NCBI RefSeq assembly: GCF_009600885.1
Contig: NZ_VCLA01000105.1
Span: 41,238-105,237, forward strand
Source of the DNA: Streptomyces jumonjinensis
GTDB taxonomy: Bacteria > Actinomycetota > Actinomycetes > Streptomycetales > Streptomycetaceae
DNA: 64,000 nucleotides
Direction of reading: 5' to 3'
The translations under genes and the position numbers were made by a program. The number at the start of each line of letters is the position of its first letter. The stretch's first letter is position 1. Under the pieces are notes generated by a model, which made no database searches, was not told the origin of the DNA, and worked only from the letters and a program-made list of their open reading frames with translations. Below are positions 1 to 11,323 of this stretch, in pieces.

Positions 1-21
1 CGACCAGGTGGCGGAATGCGC

Positions 22-963
22 CTAGCCCTGGCGGGCCAGGTCTGCCGCGCCGACGAGGCCGGCTTTGTTGCCGAGTTGGGCGGCGAGGACCTGGGCGTGG
101 GGGCGCCACTGGGCGCCGATCAGCCAGCGGCGGAAGGACTTGCGGATCGGGTCCAGGACCAGTTCGCCCTCGTCCGAGACCCCGCCGCCGACGATGAACG
201 CGGACGGGTCGAAGAGCGACGCCAGGTCCGCGAGGCCCGCGCCGGCCCAGCGGGCCAGTTCGCGGAAGGAGTCGATCGCCACCGGGTCGCCCTGCCGGGC
301 CGCCGCGCTGATGTGCTTGCCCTCGATGCCGTCGGGCGTCCCGTCCCCGAGGCCCAGCAGGATTCCGGCGTTCTCGGGGGTGGCGTTCGCCCGCTGGCGC
401 GCGTACCGGACGAGCGCGCGTCCGGAGGCGTACTGCTCCCAGCAGCCCTGGCTTCCGCAGCCGCAGAGGAGTCCGTCCGGGACCACCCGGATATGGCCGA
501 ACTCCGCGGCCACCCCGAAGCGCCCGCGGCGCAGCTTGTTGCCGATGATGACGCCGCCGCCCAGGCCCGTCCCGAGCGTGATGCAGATGACGTCGTCGTG
601 GCCCCTGCCCGCGCCGAAGCGGTACTCGCCCCAGGCCGCCGCGTTCGCGTCGTTCTCCACGACGACGGGCAGTCCGACGCGGTGTTCGACCTTGTCCTTC
701 AGCGGCTCATGGCGCCAGTCGATGTTGGGCGCGAAGAGCACGGTGGCGCGCTTGTCGTCGACATAGCCCGCGGCTCCGATGCCGACGGCCTCGATCTCAT
801 GTCCCGAGCCCGCTCCGGCCACGGCCGAGCAGATCGCCTCGACGATGCCCTGCGCGGTCGGCGGCGTGGGCACCGTATGGGTTTCGAGGATCGCGCCGTC
901 TTCGTCGACCACGCCCGCCGCGATCTTGGTGCCGCCGATGTCGACGCCGATGGTGAGTCCCAT
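22..963 (-). CDS. glkA: ROK-family glucokinase
   Basis: Cytoplasmic glucokinase phosphorylating glucose with ATP; in Streptomyces this enzyme also takes part in glucose repression (known for the family). The 313-residue protein has the phosphate-binding motif DIGGTK at residues 8-13, the catalytic Asp in END (103-105), GTGLGGG at 131-137, and the ROK zinc site CGCGSQGC at 167-174 after EFGH (154-157). An in-frame ATG 12 codons upstream exists, but position 963 is preferred because GAGGG lies just upstream and known homologues start MGLTIG. It runs in the same direction as the DUF5304 gene upstream of it. Function is confident; the exact start slightly less so. Confidence 0.95.
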   Translation of the reverse strand: MGLTIGVDIGGTKIAAGVVDEDGAILETHTVPTPPTAQGIVEAICSAVAGAGSGHEIEAVGIGAAGYVDDKRATVLFAPNIDWRHEPLKDKVEHRVGLPVVVENDANAAAWGEYRFGAGRGHDDVICITLGTGLGGGVIIGNKLRRGRFGVAAEFGHIRVVPDGLLCGCGSQGCWEQYASGRALVRYARQRANATPENAGILLGLGDGTPDGIEGKHISAAARQGDPVAIDSFRELARWAGAGLADLASLFDPSAFIVGGGVSDEGELVLDPIRKSFRRWLIGAQWRPHAQVLAAQLGNKAGLVGAADLARQG

Positions 964-1034
964 GTGTCCCTCAGATTCGGTCGTGCCCCGCTCGGCCAAC
1001 CGTACCCGAGGAGACCGCCTGGTCAGCCGAGATG

Positions 1035-1547
1035 TCAGTCCAGATCGATCTGTTCGCCGGGGCCCGGGTCCCCGTCCCGCCGGCTTCCGGGCTCGCGCCC
1101 CGCCGGGTCGGTCTCATCGCCCCCGGCCGCCCCGGCGGTTCCGGCGGCTCCGGCAGCTCCGTCGGATGAGCGCTGGGTCCAGCCGCTCTCATGGCCCGAG
1201 ACGGCGGACCGGTAGGCGGCCAGCAGCTCACCGCCCGCCGCCGCGAGATGGTCGAAGACCTGGGGGTTGCGCTCGATCACCGGCTCGACGGCGGACTTCG
1301 CCTGGTCGACCAGCTGCCGGACGGCGCTCTGCGCGGCCACCCCGGGCAGCGAGGACTGGAATTCGGTGACCTTGTCCGCGACGGCCCCGAGCAGCTTGCG
1401 CAGCTCCTCGGCGGCGGAGCCGGGCGGCGCCCCGTGCTCGGCGCGGCGGCGGGCCTTCTCGGCCGCGAGGTCTTCGGCGCACGCCTCGGCCCACGCGTCG
1501 GCGTCGATGTCGGCGGCGGCGTCGGGTCGCTCGGTGGCATCGCTCAT
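1035..1547 (-). CDS. DUF5304-family protein
   Basis: 170-residue soluble protein without signal or membrane segment. The N-terminal half is acidic and Ala-rich, the middle (about residues 45-110) is predicted helical, and the C-terminal third is low-complexity Gly/Ala/Pro with charged residues. I recognise it as the Streptomyces DUF5304 family found next to glucokinase. From memory, the S. coelicolor neighbour of glkA (SCO2127) has been reported to stimulate glucokinase expression and glucose repression; that this gene is its orthologue is inferred from position and size. It reads toward glkA with about 70 bases between them, so they may be co-transcribed. Biochemical function unknown. Confidence 0.8.
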   Translation of the reverse strand: MSDATERPDAAADIDADAWAEACAEDLAAEKARRRAEHGAPPGSAAEELRKLLGAVADKVTEFQSSLPGVAAQSAVRQLVDQAKSAVEPVIERNPQVFDHLAAAGGELLAAYRSAVSGHESGWTQRSSDGAAGAAGTAGAAGGDETDPAGREPGSRRDGDPGPGEQIDLD

Positions 1548-1751
1548 GGCGTTACTCCTGCACGGGGGCGTCGGTCTGCTGGGGGCACTCGCACGCTCGA
1601 CGGTACCCGAATGGGCGCGGGCCGTTCAGCGCCGTGCCGTTCAGCGCCGTGCCGCTCAGGGGCCCGCGTGGCCGAGCGAGCCGGAAACGGCTCCGCGACG
1701 CCGAGCGAGCCCGGGACGGTGCCGGGCGAGCCGGGTGCGGCTCCGTACGGC

Positions 1752-2933
1752 TCACGGGGTACGGGGCCACAGCTGCGGGTCGGGGGTGAAGCGGACCGTG
1801 AGGACGGCGTCGGCGAGCGCCGCGCCGGAGACGGTGCAGCGGCGCAGCACGGACGGCAGGGGAACGATCCTGCGGAACGGGCCGGCCCGCAGCAGCAGCT
1901 CGTCGCCCCGGCGGACCAGGCCGATGCTCTTCTTGTCGGCCCCGGGCAGCCGGATCGACCAGCTGAGCGTCCCGTCTTCGGCGCGGCGGTCCGTGATCCG
2001 CTCCCAGGGCTCGGCGGGGCCGGACGGGGCCGCCAGGGCCAGCGCCCCGCCCGCCGCGAGAGAGGCGAGGTCCTCCGGGCCGCGCGGGTCGCGCCCCAGG
2101 TGCGGGATCTCCCGCACCTGGCACCGCGGCACCCAGTCGCCGGACCACTCCCCCAGGGCCTTCTCCTGCTGGGCGGCGAGCGCGGCGAGCCAGGTGTCGG
2201 ACGAGTGCCGGGGCAGTATCCGGTTGGCCACCAGCGCCTCGGTCCGCAGCCCGTGCAGCGCCAGCCCGGTGCGGGCGGCGCGCAGGGCGTCGGCGGCGGC
2301 CGGTCCCGGTTCGGCGACCAGTCGCAGGGCGGTGTCGTCGGCGGTGATCAGGTCCTGGACGGCGGCCAGCTCCGTGTCCCAGCGGGCGGCGGTCTCGTAC
2401 AGCCACTGCGCGGGCATGGGGACCCCGGCGAGCTGGGCGAGCACCGGGCGCAGGGCGCGGGCGGCCTGGCGTTCGGGCGGCAGCAGCCGGCGGAGATAGC
2501 GGCGCAGCTGTTCGGGCAGGGCGAGCAGGTCGATCGTCTCGCGCAGCGGGGGCAGATCGAGGACGGCCAGGTCCCAGCCGCCGGTCCGGGCGTCCGCCAG
2601 GGCACGGAGCAGGGCGAACTGGGGACTGCCGGGGAGCTCGGTCAGCTCCTCGCCGGCGAGCCGGTTCGCCCCCAGCAGTTCGAGGACCGCCGCGCCGCGT
2701 TCCTGGAGGGCGAGGAATTCGGTCCGGAAGGCGGCGCCGCTGTCGACGCGGGCGGCCCAGAGCCCTTCGGCGATCTCCGTGGGATCGGTGGCGAGGGGGG
2801 CGCCGAGGACGTCGCCGGGGTCGGCGGTGAGCAGCAGCGCCCGGCGGCCGGGGCCGGCCGCGGCGAGTGCGGTCGCCGCGGCGACGGTGGTACGGCCCGC
2901 GCCGCCGAGGCCGGTGACGAGGACCGTGCGCAT
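1752..2933 (-). CDS. ArsA/GET3-like ATPase with altered P-loop
   Basis: 393-residue protein of the ArsA/GET3 (SIMIBI) ATPase class. It begins MRTVLVTG and has a P-loop-like segment GLGGAGRTT at residues 8-16, followed by a switch-like ADPGD near residue 37. The usual deviant Walker A is GKGGVGKTT; here both lysines are replaced (Leu and Arg), so ATP hydrolysis may be weak or lost. The start overlaps the stop of the SRPBCC gene by one base (TGATG), which implies translational coupling. A longer frame reaching to 3398 overlaps that gene and is rejected. Actinobacteria commonly carry ArsA-like proteins unrelated to arsenic; the true partner is not known. Confidence 0.8.
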   Translation of the reverse strand: MRTVLVTGLGGAGRTTVAAATALAAAGPGRRALLLTADPGDVLGAPLATDPTEIAEGLWAARVDSGAAFRTEFLALQERGAAVLELLGANRLAGEELTELPGSPQFALLRALADARTGGWDLAVLDLPPLRETIDLLALPEQLRRYLRRLLPPERQAARALRPVLAQLAGVPMPAQWLYETAARWDTELAAVQDLITADDTALRLVAEPGPAAADALRAARTGLALHGLRTEALVANRILPRHSSDTWLAALAAQQEKALGEWSGDWVPRCQVREIPHLGRDPRGPEDLASLAAGGALALAAPSGPAEPWERITDRRAEDGTLSWSIRLPGADKKSIGLVRRGDELLLRAGPFRRIVPLPSVLRRCTVSGAALADAVLTVRFTPDPQLWPRTP

Positions 2934-3382
2934 CAGGCGGCGGGTCCGCTCTCGACGCGCTTCTTCAGTCCGTCGAGCGCGCGGTCGATGATGACCTTCT
3001 CGGCCTTGCGCTTGATCATGCCCAGCATGGGGATCTTGACGTCGACGGTGAGGGTGTAGGTGACCTCGGTGCGGTCGCCGCCGCCGACGGGGGTGAGGGT
3101 GTACGAGCCGTTGAGCGCGCGCAGCATCTGGGACTTCACCAGGCTCCAGCTGACCTGGTCGGCGCCGTGCCAGGTGTAGGCGAGGGTGTGATCGTCCTTG
3201 ATCGCTCCGGCGTCGAGGACGAGCCGGACCTGCTCGGCGCGGCCCTGGTCGTCCTCGGAGATCACCTGGGCCTGCTTCACTTCGCCGGTCCACTCGGGGT
3301 AGCGGGCGAAGTCGGAGATGACTCCCATCACTTCGGCCGGCGCCGCCTCGATGGTGATGCTCGACGTGGTGTGTTCGGCCAT
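2933..3382 (-). CDS. SRPBCC-family (START/cyclase-like) protein
   Basis: 149-residue single-domain protein of the SRPBCC helix-grip fold (polyketide cyclase/dehydrase, CoxG-like). Typical features are ITIEAAPAEVMGVISDFARY at the N-terminus, YPEWTGEV, and a final long amphipathic helix at about residues 118-145. Such proteins hold hydrophobic ligands in a central cavity. It is not in a polyketide cluster, so a lipid or membrane-related ligand is more likely than a cyclase role (inference). It is coupled to the ArsA-like ATPase through a TGATG junction, which suggests the two act together. Upstream lies a short direct repeat of GTGCGGTACGGACT type at about 3400-3427. Confidence 0.85.
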   Translation of the reverse strand: MAEHTTSSITIEAAPAEVMGVISDFARYPEWTGEVKQAQVISEDDQGRAEQVRLVLDAGAIKDDHTLAYTWHGADQVSWSLVKSQMLRALNGSYTLTPVGGGDRTEVTYTLTVDVKIPMLGMIKRKAEKVIIDRALDGLKKRVESGPAA

Positions 3383-3558
3383 CGCTGCGGCTCCTCAACA
3401 GTGCGGTACGGACTGCGGTACGGACCGGGTGATTGTGTGCTGTGCAGGCTATCGCGCCCTGGCCGGCGGCCGTCTCAGGGCCCGGCGGTCACCAGGCGCC
3501 CGGGGCGCCGGACCCGGCCGTCACCGAGCCGAGCCAAGCCGGACCCGGAGCGCCCCGC

Positions 3559-4335
3559 TCACCACTCCAGGGTCCAGGGCCGCCCGGTGGAGGCGAAGTG
3601 CCCGACGTTCACGCACTCCGTCGCCCCGACCCGCATCCGGGAGACGAGCGGCTGGTGGACATGGCCGAAGAGGGCGTACCGGGGCCGGGTGCGGCGGATG
3701 GCGTCCAGCAGTGCGGGGCTGCCGCGCTCGAAGCGGCGGGCGACGGTGTCGTAGGTGAGCTCGGGCACGTCGGGCGGGATGTGCGAGCAGAGTACGTCGA
3801 CCTCGCCGAGCGCCAGGACCTTGGCCGCGTACTCCTCGTCGGAGATCTCGAACGGGGTGCGCATCGGGGAGCGCAGTCCGCCGCCGACGAAGCCGAAGAC
3901 CCGGCCGCCGATCTCCGTCCGCTCGCCGTCCAGGATGGTGGTGCCCGCGCGGGCGTACTGGGGCCAGAGAGCTGGAATGTCGACATTTCCGTAGGTGGCG
4001 TACGTCGGCGTGGGGAAGACCGCGAAGAGCTCGGCGTACTGCTTCCGTACCGCCGACTCGATGGCGGTGTCCCGGTCCATGTCCAGTTCCGTCCAGAGCC
4101 TGCGGCCGAGCTCCCTGGCCTCCTCGAACCGCCGGGCGGTGCGCAGGGCCACGATCCGGTCGGCGTTCGCGACGCCGAAGAGCTCGGGGAAGATCCCGCG
4201 CGAGTGATCGGCGTAGTCCAGGAAGAGAACCAGGTCGCCCAGGCAGATCAGGGCGTCGGCGCCGTCCCCCGCCGTGGCGAGATCCCTGACGTTGCCGTGT
4301 ACGTCGCTGACCACATTCACTCGCGTGCCTCGCAT
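3559..4335 (-). CDS. Metallophosphoesterase
   Basis: 258-residue calcineurin-like phosphoesterase. The metal-binding set is recognisable: SDVHGN near the N-terminus, GDLV, GNVD in place of the usual GNHD/E, SHIPPD in the second half, and GHVHQP near the C-terminus. No signal peptide or membrane segment, so it is cytoplasmic; the substrate cannot be told from sequence. Start chosen at 4335 because AGGGTGG lies at a suitable distance; an alternative ATG nine codons upstream (4362) has no good ribosome site. It is divergent from the acyl-CoA synthetase, sharing the 4336-4614 promoter region. Confidence 0.88.
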   Translation of the reverse strand: MRGTRVNVVSDVHGNVRDLATAGDGADALICLGDLVLFLDYADHSRGIFPELFGVANADRIVALRTARRFEEARELGRRLWTELDMDRDTAIESAVRKQYAELFAVFPTPTYATYGNVDIPALWPQYARAGTTILDGERTEIGGRVFGFVGGGLRSPMRTPFEISDEEYAAKVLALGEVDVLCSHIPPDVPELTYDTVARRFERGSPALLDAIRRTRPRYALFGHVHQPLVSRMRVGATECVNVGHFASTGRPWTLEW

Positions 4336-4614
4336 GGCGGCCACCCTAGGTCGTGTCGTCATCTGGACAGAGGGGCCTGACCGGTCGTTCTTCCGGCATT
4401 GCGGGCGAGTGGACTACCCTGCGCGAAGTACTGTCATATACGTGTGACGCGGAAAACATTGGCCGGAACCCCTATCGGTAACAGAGTACCGATGGGTAAC
4501 GTCCGGGCAGTCCAGTCGTGCTCACCGCCCGATGAGCACCTGCCCGATCTTGGACCGCAACCGGTGCATCACACCGAGAGCCGTGGCGCCGGCGCCCGAT
4601 GAGGAGCAGCAGTC
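4336..4614. promoter_or_regulatory. Divergent promoter region with an inverted repeat
   Basis: This 279-base region separates the metallophosphoesterase from the acyl-CoA synthetase and holds no convincing gene. It is AT-richer than its surroundings between about 4425 and 4500. A perfect 7-base inverted repeat, ATCGGTA (4474-4480) and TACCGAT (4487-4493), is separated by six bases and followed by another GGTAAC at 4495-4500; it looks like a dimeric repressor site. Candidate -10 hexamers include TACCCT near 4415 and TATACG near 4437. The ribosome site GAGGAG for the synthetase is at 4601-4606. The operator assignment is inference. Confidence 0.45.
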
Positions 4615-6411
4615 TTGCGCGAGTTCAGCCTTCCGGCCCTGTACGAGGTCCCCGCGGACGGCAATCTGACGGATCTGATCCGGCGCAACGCCGCTCAGCA
4701 TCCCGATGTGGCCGTGGTCGGCAGAAAGGTCGACGGGGTCTGGACCGACGTCACCTCCACGCAGTTCCTCGCGGAGGTGCGGTCCGTGGCCAAGGGCCTG
4801 ATCGCGGCGGGTGTGGAGCCCGGCGACCGGGTGGCCCTGATGTCCCGTACCCGCTATGAGTGGGTGCTGGTGGACTTCGCGATCTGGTACGCGGGGGCGG
4901 TGACCGTCCCCGTGTACGAGACCAGCTCGGCCGAGCAGGTCTCCTGGATCCTCGCCGACTCGGGCGCGGTCGCGGCGGTGGTGGAGAGCGACGCGCACAC
5001 GGCGTCGGTGGAGTCGGTACGCGACCGGCTGCCCGCGCTCCGCGAGCTCTGGCGGATCGAGTCGGGCGCGGTCGACGCGCTGATCGCGGCGGGTGCGGAG
5101 ATCCCCGACGCCACGGTCGACGAGCGCAGCCGGATCGCGCGGGCGGACGATCCCGCGACGATCGTCTACACCTCGGGCACCACGGGCCGCCCCAAGGGCT
5201 GTGTGCTGAGCCACCGCGCCTTCTTCGCGGAGTGCGGCAACGCGGTCGAGCGGCTGAAGCCCCTGTTCCGTACCGGCGAGTGCTCGGTGCTGCTGTTCCT
5301 GCCCGCCGCCCATGTCTTCGGACGGCTGGTGGAGGTGGCGGCGATCATGGCCCCGATCAAGCTGGGCTGTGTGCCCGACATCAGGAATCTCACCGACGAT
5401 CTGGCCACCTTCCGGCCGACGCTGATCCTCGGCGTACCGCGGGTCTTCGAGAAGGTCTACAACGGGGCGCGGTCCAAGGCGCAGGCGGACGGCAAGGGCA
5501 GGATCTTCGACAAGGCGGCCCAGACGGCGATCGATTACAGCCGCGCGCTGGACACCGCGCGCGGCCCGTCGCTGGGGCTGCGGCTGAAGCATCTGGTCTT
5601 CGACAAGCTCGTCTACAGCAAGCTGCGGGCGGTGCTCGGCGGGCGCATCGAGCACGCGATCTCCGGCGGCGCGCCGCTGGGCGAGCGGCTGGGGCACTTC
5701 TTCCGGGGCATCGGGTTCACGGTGCTGGAGGGGTACGGACTGACCGAGACCTGCGCCGCCACCTCGTTCAACCCCCCGGACCGGCAGAAGATCGGCACGG
5801 TCGGCCAGCCGCTGCCCGGTTCGGTGGTGCGGATCGCCGACGACGGGGAGGTGCTGCTGCACGGTGAGCATCTCTTCACGGGGTACTGGAACAACCCGGA
5901 GGCGACCGCCGAGGCGCTGACCGACGGCTGGTTCCACACGGGCGACATCGGCACGCTGGACGAGGACGGCTATCTCTCCATCACCGGCCGGAAGAAGGAG
6001 ATCCTGGTCACCGCCGGCGGCAAGAACGTCGCGCCCGCGGTGATCGAGGACCGTATCCGCGCCCATGCGCTGATCGCGGAGTGCATGGTGGTCGGCGACG
6101 GACGGCCCTTCGTGGGCGCGCTGATCACCCTGGACGAGGAGTTCCTCGGCCGCTGGGCCACGGCGCACGGCAAGCCGGCCGGTTCGACGGCCGGCTCGCT
6201 GCGGGAGGACCCGCAGCTGCTGGCGGAGATCCAGCGGGCGGTGGACGACGGGAACGCGGCCGTGTCCAAGGCGGAGTCGGTGCGGAAGTTCCGGGTCCTC
6301 GGAGCCCAGTTCACCGAGGAAGCGGGCCATATCACCCCGTCGCTGAAGCTCAAGCGGAATGTGGTGGCCAAGGACTTCGCCGATGAGATCGAGGCCATCT
6401 ACCGGGGCTGA
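4615..6411 (+). CDS. Long-chain acyl-CoA synthetase (AMP-forming)
   Basis: 598-residue ANL-superfamily enzyme activating long-chain fatty acids to acyl-CoA via acyl-AMP. The P-loop TSGTTGRPKG is at residues 186-195, the adenine motif GYGLTET near 374, then WFHTGDIG and the hinge/catalytic stretch GRKKEILVTAGGKN. It lacks the N-terminal membrane anchor of eukaryotic forms; length fits bacterial FACL/FadD15-like enzymes. It starts at a TTG with GAGGAG eight bases upstream, the best-spaced site here. It converges on the cholesterol oxidase gene, with a large hairpin between them, and may be controlled through the inverted repeat at 4474-4493. Confidence 0.93.
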   Translation: MREFSLPALYEVPADGNLTDLIRRNAAQHPDVAVVGRKVDGVWTDVTSTQFLAEVRSVAKGLIAAGVEPGDRVALMSRTRYEWVLVDFAIWYAGAVTVPVYETSSAEQVSWILADSGAVAAVVESDAHTASVESVRDRLPALRELWRIESGAVDALIAAGAEIPDATVDERSRIARADDPATIVYTSGTTGRPKGCVLSHRAFFAECGNAVERLKPLFRTGECSVLLFLPAAHVFGRLVEVAAIMAPIKLGCVPDIRNLTDDLATFRPTLILGVPRVFEKVYNGARSKAQADGKGRIFDKAAQTAIDYSRALDTARGPSLGLRLKHLVFDKLVYSKLRAVLGGRIEHAISGGAPLGERLGHFFRGIGFTVLEGYGLTETCAATSFNPPDRQKIGTVGQPLPGSVVRIADDGEVLLHGEHLFTGYWNNPEATAEALTDGWFHTGDIGTLDEDGYLSITGRKKEILVTAGGKNVAPAVIEDRIRAHALIAECMVVGDGRPFVGALITLDEEFLGRWATAHGKPAGSTAGSLREDPQLLAEIQRAVDDGNAAVSKAESVRKFRVLGAQFTEEAGHITPSLKLKRNVVAKDFADEIEAIYRG

Positions 6412-6412
6412 G

Positions 6413-6489
6413 GCCGGGTCCCGCTGGTCCTCCGGACAGCCGGAGGACCCGGAGGACCCGGAGGACCCGGAGGACCAGCGGGACCCGGC
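6413..6489. terminator. Large perfect hairpin between convergent genes
   Basis: The arms 6413-6433 and 6469-6489 are perfectly complementary over 21 bases. The 35-base loop holds an inner hairpin (TCCTCCGG pairing with CCGGAGGA) and direct copies of GGAGGACCC. It starts two bases after the acyl-CoA synthetase stop and ends just before the cholesterol oxidase stop, so it can act in both directions. There is no T-run, as is usual for high-GC actinobacterial terminators. Confidence 0.75.
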
Positions 6490-6512
6490 GGGCTCCAGGC
6501 ACAAGCACCCGG

Positions 6513-9399
<2,887 letters not shown>

Positions 9400-9522
9400 C
9401 GCCTGCCGACAGTACCGAAGTCCGCGGGCGGCTCCGAACGGCCCCGCCTGACCGCGGCGATGGGGCCCGCGCGGCATCATGAGGATTTCGCCGTTCCCCA
9501 GGAGGAAAGGGGCTGAGCTGCG

Positions 9523-10809
9523 ATGGCGGGCGCACGCGGCGGTATCCGGCTCCTGGTGTGGCTTCTCACCAGAGCGGCGCTGCTGCTCTGCGTCCTGAAG
9601 GCCGTCACCTTCCCCGGCCCGGACGTCACCACCGATGTGTCGGTGATCTACCAGGGCTGGTACGAGGTGCTGCGCACCGGCGTCTTCCCGCCGGACGACG
9701 TCGCCTGGCAGTACCCGCCGGGCGCGGCGCTCGCCGTGCTCTCCCCCGGGCTGCTGCCCTTTCTCGGCTACGCCGGGGCCTTCTTCCTTCTGGTGCTGCT
9801 CTGTGACGCGCTGGTGTACGGGCTGCTGGAGTACGCGGCCGGACGGGCGGGCGGGTCGGCGCGCGGGGTCTGGGCCTGGATCGCGGGGGTGCCGCTGCTG
9901 GGGCCCACCGGGTACGCGCGCTACGACCTGATGGTGACGGCCGTCGCGGTGGCCGCGCTGCTGGCGGGGACGCGCCGCCCCCGGGTGCTGGGCGTGCTGG
10001 CGGGGTTCGGGGCGCTGCTCAAGGTCTGGCCGGTGCTGCTGCTGGTGGGGCTCGCGCGCGGCCGGACGGCACGCCGGGCCTGCGGTGCGGCGGCGCTCAC
10101 GGCGGGCGGGCTGACGCTGGCGGCAGCGGCGGCGATGCCGGGGGCGCTGGCCTTCGCGAGCTCTCAGCGGGACCGGGGGACGGAGGTGGAGTCGCTGGGG
10201 GCGCTGGTGTTCCATCTGGCGCGGCACGCGGGCTGGGCGGGGGAGGTACGGCTGAACTACGGGTCGATGGAGTTCCTCGGGCCGTACGTCCCCCTGGTGT
10301 CGGCGCTGGCGCTGGTGCTCGCGGCAGCGGCGGCGGGGTGGCTCGGGGTGTGGCGGCTGCGGGCCCGGGTGCGGGGGCCCGGGGTCCCGGCGGACGCGGC
10401 GTTCACGGCGGTGCTGCTGTTCACGGTGACCAGCAGGGTGATCAGTCCGCAGTATCTGCTCTGGCTGGTGGGGCTGGCCGCCGTCTGTCTGGTGTCCCAG
10501 GGCGGACGGATGGGGCTGCCGGCCGCTCTGGTGCTGGCGGCGACGGGGGTGACGGTGCTGGAGTTTCCCGTCTGGTTCGCCCATGTGGTGGCGAGCGATC
10601 CGCTGGGGGTGGGGCTGATCGCGGTGCGGAACGGGCTGCTGGTCGCGGCGGCGGGGGTGGCGTGCCGCCGGCTGTGGCGGGGGACGGTCCCGGGGCGCAC
10701 GGGGGCCGCGGTGGCCGCGGCTGCCCTGGGGGACACGGCCCGGAGCGTACCGGGCCATGTCCCCCACCAGGGGCCGGAGGACCGGGCTCCGGCCCGGGGG
10801 ACCCGGTGA
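9523..10809 (+). CDS. GT87-family membrane glycosyltransferase
   Basis: 428-residue integral membrane protein with about ten hydrophobic helices and an early periplasmic loop containing DVSVIYQGWYEV and WQYPPGAA, a pattern of GT-C enzymes of the GT87/DUF2029 family (mycobacterial mannosyl- and arabinosyltransferases). These use polyprenyl-phosphate sugars outside the membrane. The neighbouring PimB'-like gene suggests a role in lipoglycan or glycolipid assembly (inference). A Shine-Dalgarno-like AGGAGG at about 9500 is rather far from this ATG. The last 40 residues are polar and low-complexity. Downstream lies the tandem repeat at 10863-11260. Confidence 0.82.
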   Translation: MAGARGGIRLLVWLLTRAALLLCVLKAVTFPGPDVTTDVSVIYQGWYEVLRTGVFPPDDVAWQYPPGAALAVLSPGLLPFLGYAGAFFLLVLLCDALVYGLLEYAAGRAGGSARGVWAWIAGVPLLGPTGYARYDLMVTAVAVAALLAGTRRPRVLGVLAGFGALLKVWPVLLLVGLARGRTARRACGAAALTAGGLTLAAAAAMPGALAFASSQRDRGTEVESLGALVFHLARHAGWAGEVRLNYGSMEFLGPYVPLVSALALVLAAAAAGWLGVWRLRARVRGPGVPADAAFTAVLLFTVTSRVISPQYLLWLVGLAAVCLVSQGGRMGLPAALVLAATGVTVLEFPVWFAHVVASDPLGVGLIAVRNGLLVAAAGVACRRLWRGTVPGRTGAAVAAAALGDTARSVPGHVPHQGPEDRAPARGTR

Positions 10810-10862
10810 ACCGGTCGAACCGCCAACTCCGTAGACAACACAGACAGCACAGACAGCGCCGG

Positions 10863-11260
10863 CCCCGGGCTCGGGGCACCCTGACACCACCGGGTCCGGC
10901 CGCCGCGTCCGACCCCGCGAACCCCGACCCGGGCACCGCACGGCACCGGCCCGTCGGCCCGTCAGAGCACAGCCGGCCCCTCCCCCGGACCAGGGGCACG
11001 CGGCCCCCGGTCCGGCTGCCCGCAGCCCCGGGCTCGGGCTCGGGGCACCCTGACACCACCGGGTCCGGCCGCCGCGTCCGACCCCGCGAACCCCGACCCG
11101 GGCACCGCACGGCACCGGCCCGTCGGCCCGTCGGCCCGTCAGAGCACAGCCGGCCCCTCCCCCGGACCAGGGGCACGCGGCCCCCGGTCCGGCTGCCCGC
11201 AGCCCCGGGCTCGGGCTCGGGCTCGGGGACACCCTGACACCAAAGGGCCCGGCCGCCGCA
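10863..11260. repeat. ~170-bp tandem repeat, two full copies plus a partial
   Basis: Copy 1 runs 10863-11025, copy 2 11026-11202 and a truncated copy 3 from 11203. Each begins CCCCGGGCTCGGG and contains CACCCTGACACCACCGGGTC, a GAACCCCGACCCGGGCACC block and a CGGCCCCTCCCCCGGACC block. Copy 2 differs by an extra GGGCTC at the start and one extra CCGTCGG unit. The third diverges after CCCTGACACCA. The array fills the gap between two convergent genes (10810-11323), which holds nothing else I can support; frames across it are shadows. Confidence 0.85.
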
Positions 11261-11323
11261 CGGCAACGGCCGCCCGCAGCCCCTGGTGCCGCGGGGTGGG
11301 CCGGCCGGCTCACCCCGCAGGGC

